NCBI GenBank assembly: GCA_937917025.1
Contig: CALFSF010000017.1
Coordinates: forward strand, 1 to 11,355
DNA length: 11,355 nt
Direction: 5' to 3'
Source of the DNA: an uncultured Paraburkholderia sp.
GTDB taxonomy: Bacteria > Pseudomonadota > Gammaproteobacteria > Burkholderiales > Burkholderiaceae
The notes beneath the pieces are model-generated. The model made no database searches. It was not told the origin of the DNA and was given only the letters and a program-made list of their open reading frames with translations. The position numbers were made by a program, and so were the translations under genes. This document shows positions 1 through 6,054 of this stretch, one piece after another; the first letter of the stretch is position 1; each line of letters opens with the position of its first letter.

Positions 1-1665
1 GTTGCCCTCGCCCACTTCACCGACCGTCGTGCCATCGGGCGCGTACACCGGCAGTGAATAGCCGCTATCCGGACGCACCTGCCTGCCGCCGATAAAGAGC
101 TTCGCCGTGCGGTCGATCAACGCGACGTTCGAAGGCTCACCGCGCTTCGCCGCGCGCGCCGCGGCCGGCAACGGCACACGATCCGCAAGCTTGAGCCACG
201 CGCGCGGCTTCAGATATTCGTAAATGCCCTCACGTCCGCCTTCGCGGCCATAGCCCGACTCGCGATAGCCGCCGAAGCCGACCGCCGCATCGAACAGGTT
301 CGTCGCATTGATCCACACCACGCCGCACGCGAGGCGCGGCGCGATATCGAGCGCGCGCCCGATCGTCTCGCTCCACACGCTCGCAGCGAGCCCGTAGCGC
401 GAGTTGTTCGCGAGCGAGATGGCCTCGTCGGGCGTGCGAAAGCTCATCGTGATCAGCACCGGGCCGAAGATTTCCTCCTGTGCGAGCGTCGACGCGGGCG
501 AAACGCCGGTGACCAGCGTCGGCGGATAAAAGCAGCCGCTTGTCGGCATCGTCGCATCGGGCGCTTGCCAGACCGCGCAGCCTTCGCGCTTGCCGGCGTC
601 CACCAGCGAACGAATGCGCTCCAGCTGAACCGGATCGACGATCGCCCCCATGTCGATGCTCTTGTCGAGCGAGTTGCCGACGCGCAGCGTTTCCATCCGG
701 CGCTTGAGCTTCGCGATGAAACGCGCCTCGATGCCCTCCTGCACGAGCAGACGCGAGCCCGCGCAGCAAACCTGCCCCTGGTTGAACCAGATCGCGTCGA
801 CCACGCCTTCGACGGCGCCGTCGATATCCGCGTCGTCGAATACGATGAACGGCGACTTGCCGCCAAGTTCGAGCGTCAGCGACTTGCCCGAGCCCGCCGT
901 CACCGAGCGGATCAACCGGCCGACTTCCGTCGAACCCGTGAACGCGATCTTGTCGACATCCGGATGCGCGACGAGTGCGGCACCCGTGCTGCCATCGCCC
1001 GTCACCACGTTCAGCACGCCCGCGGGCAAGCCGGCACGATGCGCGAGTTCGGCGAACAGCAGTGCGGTGAGCGGCGTGTATTCGGCGGGCTTCAATACCA
1101 CGCAGTTGCCCGTGGCAATCGCGGGCGCGATCTTCCATGCGAGCATCAGCAGCGGAAAATTCCACGGCACGATCTGGCCGACGACACCGAGCGGCGCGTA
1201 ATCGCGGAACTCGTTGTCCTGCAACTGCGCCCAGCCGGCGTGATGCAGGAAATGGCGCGCGACGAGCGGCACGTCGATATCGCGTGTTTCGCGAATCGGC
1301 TTGCCGTTGTCGAGCGCTTCCAGCACCGCGAAAAGCCGGCTATGGCGCTGCACCATGCGCGCGAGCGCATACAGATGGCGCGCGCGTCCGGCGCCGCCCA
1401 GCGCGAGCCAGGCCGGCTGCGCGGCACGCGCGGCGGCGACCGCCACGTCGACATCGGCGGCGTCGCCCTGCGCGATATCGGCAAGACGCTCGCCCGTCGC
1501 GGGGGCGTGCGAAGCGAAACGCTCACCGGCGCCCGGCACATGCCACGCGCCACCGATGAAATGTCCGAAGCTCGCCTCGTGCTGCGCAAGCCACGCGCGC
1601 ACGGGCTGATCGTCCTCGGGTGCGGGACCGTACTCCATCGAAGAAAAATACTCGGCTACGCTCAT
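1..1665 (-). CDS. Aldehyde dehydrogenase with a second ALDH-like domain beginning (ALDH16-like), C-terminus cut by window
   Basis: NAD(P)-dependent oxidation of an aldehyde to an acid; beside deoC the likely substrate is acetaldehyde (inference). I translated 555 codons from the ATG at 1665 without meeting a stop, so the gene continues past the window edge. The first domain is a complete ALDH: PWNFP, the cofactor loop FTGSTEVGR, the catalytic Glu266 in LELGGKSP, the nucleophile Cys300 in FNQGQVCCAGSR, and EEIFGPVL. A normal ALDH would end near residue 490-500. Here the chain goes on, and residues 522-555 (KLFIGG..., then YAPDGTTVGEV) look like the N-terminal strand region of a second ALDH domain. 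That layout fits the tandem-domain ALDH16 type. The start lies 16 nt after the deoC stop, which implies an operon, although the ribosome site is weak. An alternative is an ordinary ALDH with a C-terminal tail. Confidence 0.93.
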   Translation of the reverse strand, partial: MSVAEYFSSMEYGPAPEDDQPVRAWLAQHEASFGHFIGGAWHVPGAGERFASHAPATGERLADIAQGDAADVDVAVAAARAAQPAWLALGGAGRARHLYALARMVQRHSRLFAVLEALDNGKPIRETRDIDVPLVARHFLHHAGWAQLQDNEFRDYAPLGVVGQIVPWNFPLLMLAWKIAPAIATGNCVVLKPAEYTPLTALLFAELAHRAGLPAGVLNVVTGDGSTGAALVAHPDVDKIAFTGSTEVGRLIRSVTAGSGKSLTLELGGKSPFIVFDDADIDGAVEGVVDAIWFNQGQVCCAGSRLLVQEGIEARFIAKLKRRMETLRVGNSLDKSIDMGAIVDPVQLERIRSLVDAGKREGCAVWQAPDATMPTSGCFYPPTLVTGVSPASTLAQEEIFGPVLITMSFRTPDEAISLANNSRYGLAASVWSETIGRALDIAPRLACGVVWINATNLFDAAVGFGGYRESGYGREGGREGIYEYLKPRAWLKLADRVPLPAAARAAKRGEPSNVALIDRTAKLFIGGRQVRPDSGYSLPVYAPDGTTVGEVGEGN

Positions 1666-1681
1666 GGGATCGGTCTTGAAT

Positions 1682-2692
1682 TCAGGCTACAGGGTGACGG
1701 TTGAAAGCGGAATAACGGCCGCTCACATGATGTTCGAGCTGACGTTCGATATCCGCCAGCAGGCTCGATGCACCGACACGGAACAGCGCCGGTTCGAGCC
1801 ACGGGCGGCCCAGTTCTTCTTTCATCAGGATCTGGTACGACAGCACGGACTTCGCGCTGGATACGCCGCCCGCCGGCTTGAAACCAATCAGCACGCCGGT
1901 GCGCTCCTGGTATTCGCGGATCATGCGGACCATCACTAGCGACACGTCGAGCGTCGCGTTCACGCCCTCCTTGCCGGTCGACGTCTTGATGAAATCGGCG
2001 CCCGCCATCATGCAGACCATCGACGCGCGCGCGACGTTCGACAGCGTGCGGATGTCGCCGGTGGCGAGAATCGCCTTCAGATGCGCCGGGCCGCAGGCCG
2101 CGCGGAAATCGCGCACTTCGTCATAAAGCGCCTGCCAGTTGCCGGTGAGCACGTGTTCGCGCGTGACGACGATATCGATTTCCATCGCGCCGTCCGCCAC
2201 CGAAGCCTCGATTTCCTTCAGCTTGAGCGGATGCGGAATCAGCCCGGCCGGAAAACCCGTGGAAACCGCGGCAACCGGAATATTGCTACCCTTGAGCGCG
2301 TCGACGGCGGCCGCGACGAAACGATGATAGACACACACCGCGCCGGTCGTGATGGCTCGCGGCGCGATGCCGAGTGCTTCGAGAATATCGGCGCGCACGG
2401 GTTGCCGCGCCTTCGCGCACAGGCGCCTGACCCGGCCCTCGGTATCGTCGCCGTTCAACGTGGTGAGATCGATGCAGGTCACCGCCTTCAGCAGCCAGGC
2501 CGCCTGCGCGTCTTTCTTGACCGTGCGGCGCGTGGCGAGCGTGGCCGTGCGCCGCTCGACCGCTGACTGGTTCACACGCAGGCCGTCGAGCCACGACGCG
2601 TCGAATGGCGTACCCGGATTGCGCACCGGATGGATGAGTGGCCCACCGCGCAACGCGATGACCGTGGAAGACGAAGAAGGAGCTTCAGGCAT
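1682..2692 (-). CDS. deoC: Deoxyribose-phosphate aldolase
   Basis: Class I aldolase that cleaves 2-deoxy-D-ribose 5-phosphate to D-glyceraldehyde 3-phosphate and acetaldehyde, in cytosolic deoxynucleoside salvage. From the chosen ATG it has 336 residues. The Schiff-base lysine is Lys236 in ADFIKTSTGK, the second active-site lysine is Lys272 in GFKPAGG, the conserved acid is Asp173 in MEIDIVV, and the phosphate-binding end is FRVGASSLL (304-312). The protein is about 75 residues longer than the E. coli enzyme because of an N-terminal extension, as in the longer DeoC subfamily. A GTG nine codons upstream (2719) is also open, but neither start has a good Shine-Dalgarno, so I kept the ATG. The aldehyde dehydrogenase gene follows 16 nt downstream, a sensible partner to remove the acetaldehyde. 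Confidence 0.96.
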   Translation of the reverse strand: MPEAPSSSSTVIALRGGPLIHPVRNPGTPFDASWLDGLRVNQSAVERRTATLATRRTVKKDAQAAWLLKAVTCIDLTTLNGDDTEGRVRRLCAKARQPVRADILEALGIAPRAITTGAVCVYHRFVAAAVDALKGSNIPVAAVSTGFPAGLIPHPLKLKEIEASVADGAMEIDIVVTREHVLTGNWQALYDEVRDFRAACGPAHLKAILATGDIRTLSNVARASMVCMMAGADFIKTSTGKEGVNATLDVSLVMVRMIREYQERTGVLIGFKPAGGVSSAKSVLSYQILMKEELGRPWLEPALFRVGASSLLADIERQLEHHVSGRYSAFNRHPVA

Positions 2693-2755
2693 GAGACATC
2701 CGGAATTGGTGCAATGCACAGCAAAAAGCCAATGGGCCGTTCGGGTCTATGCTAC

Positions 2756-2796
2756 ATCGATTGATACGATTCTAACAAGTGTTGCGAATCGATCAT
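2756..2796. promoter_or_regulatory. Candidate operator/promoter region of deoC
   Basis: An imperfect inverted repeat lies 70-100 nt upstream of the deoC ATG. TGATACGATTC (2762-2772) faces GAATCGATCA (2786-2795), with one base missing in the right arm. ATCGATTGAT (2756-2765) also recurs roughly as ATCGATCAT (2788-2796). The surrounding DNA is AT-richer than the genes. The dyad would suit a DeoR- or SorC-type repressor of the deo genes, but no such regulator gene is in the window. I see no convincing -35/-10 pair. Confidence 0.35.
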
Positions 2797-2916
2797 GACA
2801 TTTTCGCCATGCCGGGCTTGAGGGGCGCTGCGGATGTTAGTGAGCCACCAGATTCATGATGTGAAGATCACAACGGCAGATGCCGCGCGATTGCGCGACG
2901 AAGGGAGAGCAGCCAG

Positions 2917-2948
2917 AAAAAAACCGGCATCGCAGGCGCGTGCCGGTT
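2917..2948 (-). terminator. Rho-independent terminator of the MBL-fold gene
   Basis: Read on the minus strand, a perfect 8-bp stem AACCGGCA / TGCCGGTT encloses an 11-nt loop and runs straight into seven Ts (2923-2917). It begins 21 nt after the stop codon of the MBL-fold gene. It should stop that transcript before deoC, so the two minus-strand units are separate. Confidence 0.9.
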
Positions 2949-2969
2949 CATGGGAAAGATGCGGCGAAA

Positions 2970-3929
2970 TCAGTCCTGCAGCGCGGACCACATTTCCTTG
3001 TCGCGCTGCGCGGTCCAGATGCGCGGATGCGTCACGCCGCCCGCTTCGTCGAAAGCACGCGAAACGTCGAACGGCAGGCAATGCTCGTAGATGAACACAT
3101 GCCCGAACTTCGGATCCATCGATTGGCGCGTGAGCGCCATCGCGCCCTTCAGATCGAGCTTTTGCGCGTACGCTTCACGACCGGCCTTGAGCAGCGTGGT
3201 CACGAAATCCAGCGTGTAATCGATACCCTTGTGAACACCCGCCGGTGAAAGCAGCGCCGGGCCGCGACCAGGTACGAGCTTTTCGGCACCGAGCGCGCGC
3301 AATGCTTCGAGCGTGGCGGGCCACTGTTCGAGTTGCGCGTCGCCGCAATAGCACGCCGCGTCGTATTCGACGAGGTCGCCCGAGAACAGCACCTTCTGCG
3401 AAGGCAGCCATACGACCGTGTCGCCCTTCGTATGACCCGAGCCCAGGTGCGCGATCTTCACTTCCAGCTTGCCGAGCCACAGGGTGATTTCCCTGTCGAA
3501 GACGAGCGTGGGCCACGTGAGGCCTGGCACCGTTTCAACGCCGGCGAAGAGGCGCGGAAAGCGCTCGATTTCCGACTTCATGTCCTGCTCGCCGCGCTCG
3601 ACGATCATCTCGTACGTGCCGCGGCTCGCGATGATCTGCTGCGCGCCTTCCGCGAAATAAGCCGACGCGCCCAGCACACGCACCGCATGGTAGTGCGACA
3701 GCACGACATATTTGATCGGCTTGTCGGTCACGCTGCGGATCTTCGCGATCAGGTCCTGCGCCATTGCCGGCGTGGCCGTGGTGTCGACGATCAGCACACC
3801 GTCGTCGCCGATGATCACGCCGGAATTCGGATCGCCTTCAGCGGTATACGCGTACGCGTTATCGGAGAGCTGCGTGAACGTGATCTTTTTTTCTTCGAGG
3901 TCCGCCTGCGATGCAAATGCTTTTGCCAT
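2970..3929 (-). CDS. Metallo-beta-lactamase-fold hydrolase with degenerate second metal site
   Basis: A 319-residue MBL-fold protein, probably a cytosolic hydrolase of unknown substrate. The fold signature is present: GVIIGDDGVLIVDT (37-50), SHYH (78-81), HTKGD (166-170), FSGD (182-185), then VPGRGP (219-224). Metal-1 ligands His79, His81 and His166 and the bridging Asp185 are kept. In the HxHxDH motif Val83 and Arg84 replace Asp and His, and Arg222 replaces the His of the usual PGHGP. All private ligands of metal site 2 are therefore lost. The ATG at 3929 was chosen because GGAG lies 6 nt upstream; longer starts at 3941 and 4001 lack such a site. The gene is divergent from the two IclR genes, and its control region has the same dyad as the flavoprotein gene, so it probably belongs to the same pathway. 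Confidence 0.9.
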   Translation of the reverse strand: MAKAFASQADLEEKKITFTQLSDNAYAYTAEGDPNSGVIIGDDGVLIVDTTATPAMAQDLIAKIRSVTDKPIKYVVLSHYHAVRVLGASAYFAEGAQQIIASRGTYEMIVERGEQDMKSEIERFPRLFAGVETVPGLTWPTLVFDREITLWLGKLEVKIAHLGSGHTKGDTVVWLPSQKVLFSGDLVEYDAACYCGDAQLEQWPATLEALRALGAEKLVPGRGPALLSPAGVHKGIDYTLDFVTTLLKAGREAYAQKLDLKGAMALTRQSMDPKFGHVFIYEHCLPFDVSRAFDEAGGVTHPRIWTAQRDKEMWSALQD

Positions 3930-3996
3930 GTCTGTCTCCATTGCCGCCTGGTGAGGGGGATGAAGCATGGTCGGCCGAACGCGATAATTCGTCAAT

Positions 3997-4012
3997 GGCA
4001 AATATATTTGCT
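3997..4012. promoter_or_regulatory. Palindromic operator candidate in the MBL/IclR divergent region
   Basis: GCAAATATATTTGC (3998-4011) is a perfect 14-bp palindrome in the 140-bp gap between the MBL-fold gene and the first IclR gene. With its flanks it reads GGCAA-N6-TTGCT. The same GGCAA-N6-TTGC arrangement occurs upstream of the flavoprotein gene at 7785-7800, with 11 of 16 positions identical. Its central place between divergent starts suits an IclR-type operator controlling both directions. That assignment is inference. Clear sigma-70 hexamers are not visible. Confidence 0.6.
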
Positions 4013-4069
4013 AACAGATAACTTCGGGTAAACGACGAGCGCACGGTTCGCGTAACGGGATCGGCTACC

Positions 4070-4951
4070 ATGCTGTCGTTCCCGTACGAGACATTCAAAT
4101 TGACCAGGCCTTCAAAGACCGAAGACATCGAAAGCGCTTCCGGCGACGCATCCACAGCCCGGAAGCAGCGCGGCATCCAGAGCGTCGAAGTGGGTGGCCG
4201 GCTGCTCGATGCGCTCGCGCGGCATCGCGCGCCGCTGGGTCTGAGTGAGCTGGCGGGCGCGGCGCAGCTTTCCGCGGCGCAGGCCTATACGTATCTCGTC
4301 AGCCTGACGCGGCTGGGTCTCGTCAAGCGCGACGCGCTGACTGGCAGTTACGAACCAGGCCCGCTTGCGCTGCGGCTGGGTCTTCTGCATATCGAGCAGC
4401 AGCCCGCTTATCACGTGGCCGTGCCGCAGGCCGCGGCGCTCGCCGAGGCTTTCGGCTACAGCGTCGCTGTTTGCGTCGCGGGCACGCAGGGGCCGACCAT
4501 CGTGCGATATGAGCGCGGCGGGTTTCCGCTGCACGTCAATCTTCACATCGGCACCGTGATGTCGCTCGAAGCGACGTCGACGGGGCGCGTGTTCTGTGCG
4601 TTTTTCTCGCCCTCGCAGGTCGCGGCCATGTGGCGCAGCCAGACACGCTCCCCCGATCGCGCGAAGGACGCGCGCGATGCGAAGGCGAACCTCGTGCCCT
4701 CCTTCGACGCGCATTTGCGTGTGCGCCTCGACGACATCCGCGCGCGCGGGATGGAGCGCGGCATCGATGCGCCGAGCCCTGGCATCAGCAGCATGAGCGT
4801 GCCGGTCTTCGATGCAGAGCGTCGCATGCAGCTTGCGCTGACGGTGATCGGCCCGTCGGGCTCGATCGACGTCGACTGGGACGGCCCTGTGGCGCGCGCG
4901 TTGCGCGATGCGTCGCAACGCGTCACCGACGCTCTCGTCAAGCGTGCCTGA
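4070..4951 (+). CDS. IclR-family transcriptional regulator (first of tandem pair)
   Basis: A 293-residue DNA-binding regulator. The N-terminal winged helix-turn-helix spans roughly residues 34-105: RGIQSVEVGGRLLDAL, then LGLSELAGAAQLSAAQAY, and the wing GLVKRDALTGSYEPGPLALRLG. The C-terminal IclR effector domain (about 115-290) contains HIGTVMSLEATSTGRVF and the GISSMSVPVFD segment. A non-conserved stretch of about 33 residues precedes the HTH. The start is uncertain: the ATG at 4070 has only a weak ribosome site, and no in-frame ATG lies between it and the HTH. It is divergent from the MBL gene and 21 nt ahead of a second IclR gene. It probably binds the palindromes at 3997-4012 and 7785-7800 in response to a pathway aromatic (inference). 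Confidence 0.93.
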   Translation: MLSFPYETFKLTRPSKTEDIESASGDASTARKQRGIQSVEVGGRLLDALARHRAPLGLSELAGAAQLSAAQAYTYLVSLTRLGLVKRDALTGSYEPGPLALRLGLLHIEQQPAYHVAVPQAAALAEAFGYSVAVCVAGTQGPTIVRYERGGFPLHVNLHIGTVMSLEATSTGRVFCAFFSPSQVAAMWRSQTRSPDRAKDARDAKANLVPSFDAHLRVRLDDIRARGMERGIDAPSPGISSMSVPVFDAERRMQLALTVIGPSGSIDVDWDGPVARALRDASQRVTDALVKRA

Positions 4952-4972
4952 ATTCATTCCAGCGAGCGCCTC

Positions 4973-5818
4973 ATGATCCCAGACGGTTCCCTCCCCCTTC
5001 CGATATCCGCCGATGCACGGGCGCAGCGCGGCATCAGCGCGCTCGACAACACCGGTGAACTGCTGCTTGCGCTCGTCGCGGCAGGCCGGCCACTGTCGCT
5101 GCGAGACCTTGCCGCCGACGCCGGCATGCCCGCCGCTAAAGCGTTTCCTCACCTCGTCAGTCTGCTCAAGGTCGGCTTGCTAAGCCGCGACGACGCGGGG
5201 TTTTTTAGCCCGGGGCCGCTTGGTCTCGAACTGGGGCTGATCGCGTTGCAACGTCTTTCGCCGATGCGTGAAGCCGATACCGAAATCGCAACGCTCGCAG
5301 CCGGCTCAGGGATGAGCGTCGCGGCTGCCACGCTGGGGCCGCTCGGTCCGACCGTGATCCGCCTGGAAGAATCGTCGCAGCCGCAGCACATGAGCCTGCG
5401 TGTCGGCACGGTGATGTCGCTCGTCAACACGGCGATCGGGCGTGTCTTTGCCGCCCATGTTTCGGAAGACGTGCTCGCCGGTCTGCTCGCGCAGGAAGCC
5501 ATTCGCCTCGCCGGCGCCGATCCGGCCGAAGCGCTCGCTTCATCGAGAAAAGGCGGCGCGACGTTGCGTCCGGCTTATCGTTCGCGTCTTGCGCGAATCC
5601 GCGAAGCCGGCATCGACGACGCATTCGATGCGCCCGTGCCCGGCATCGGAACGCTCGCCGCACCGGTGTTCGATCACACGGGAAGCATCCGTCTCGTGAT
5701 CGCGTTGATCGGTTCGTCGGGAGATTTCGAGCGCGGTGTTCAGGGTGAAACTGGCCGGCAACTGCTCGCGGCAACGCAACGCCTGTCGTGGCGGTTTGGC
5801 TGGGTAAGCACGCGCTAA
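4973..5818 (+). CDS. IclR-family transcriptional regulator (second of tandem pair)
   Basis: A 281-residue IclR-type regulator, paralogous to the gene just upstream. Both share the order RGI..., LSxLA, LVSL, GL..RD, PGPLxLxLGL, then GTVMSL and PVFD. Its HTH covers about residues 19-90 (RGISALDNTGELLLAL through SPGPLGLELGL) and its effector domain about 95-275, including LRVGTVMSLVNTAIGRVF and GIGTLAAPVFD. Sequence identity with its neighbour is only moderate, so the duplication is old or the two were recruited separately. The 21-nt gap implies co-transcription. The TAA at 5816-5818 overlaps the stop of the convergent small gene by 4 bp, leaving no room for a terminator between the two transcripts. 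Confidence 0.93.
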   Translation: MIPDGSLPLPISADARAQRGISALDNTGELLLALVAAGRPLSLRDLAADAGMPAAKAFPHLVSLLKVGLLSRDDAGFFSPGPLGLELGLIALQRLSPMREADTEIATLAAGSGMSVAAATLGPLGPTVIRLEESSQPQHMSLRVGTVMSLVNTAIGRVFAAHVSEDVLAGLLAQEAIRLAGADPAEALASSRKGGATLRPAYRSRLARIREAGIDDAFDAPVPGIGTLAAPVFDHTGSIRLVIALIGSSGDFERGVQGETGRQLLAATQRLSWRFGWVSTR

Positions 5819-6042
5819 ACCGCAGCCGTTTCAGCGGTATCGCCGCCGCCGATACCGGCACGCGCCATCGCGAGCGCTTCGCCCAGCACGTCCGCATCGC
5901 CGATATGGTTCGCAAGCAGCAGCACGAGCTTCGCGTTCAGCAAGTGGCTGTCTTCTTCGGTGAGCCCGTTGTGCGTGTCGATGAGTTTTTCGTAGAACGC
6001 GTCCGGGTCCGCGAGATTCAGTTCAGTATTCAACCGCTTCAT
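5815..6042 (-). CDS. DUF2783-type small protein
   Basis: A 75-residue acidic protein that I recognise as DUF2783-like from LxDPDAFYEKL (10-20), THNGLTEEDSHLLNAKLVLL (23-42) and ANHIGDADVLGEALAMAR (44-61). It has no signal peptide or membrane segment and looks like a compact all-helical cytosolic protein. Its biochemical role is unknown. The start has AAGGA 8 nt upstream, and the gap from the flavoprotein stop is only 12 nt, so the two genes are translated from one message. This tight link suggests a partner or accessory of the hydroxylase, for example for stability, flavin handling or substrate channelling (inference). The last 12 residues (GGGDTAETAAV region) are a low-complexity tail. Confidence 0.88.
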   Translation of the reverse strand: MKRLNTELNLADPDAFYEKLIDTHNGLTEEDSHLLNAKLVLLLANHIGDADVLGEALAMARAGIGGGDTAETAAV

Positions 6043-6054
6043 GGTCGTGATCCT

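Noticed and set aside
565..1704. Long plus-strand open frame (379 codons) opposite the aldehyde dehydrogenase gene
   Set aside because: Arg/Ala/His-rich translation with no family motif. It is a high-GC shadow of the ALDH gene, whose motifs are unmistakable on the other strand.
2693..2719. GTG start nine codons upstream for deoC
   Set aside because: It has no better ribosome site than the ATG at 2692 and would add a short, non-conserved Cys-containing peptide. It is not excluded.
4112..5152. 346-codon minus-strand open frame across the first IclR gene into the second
   Set aside because: It runs antisense through both IclR genes and ends inside another gene. Composition is typical of a GC-rich shadow and there is no recognisable domain.
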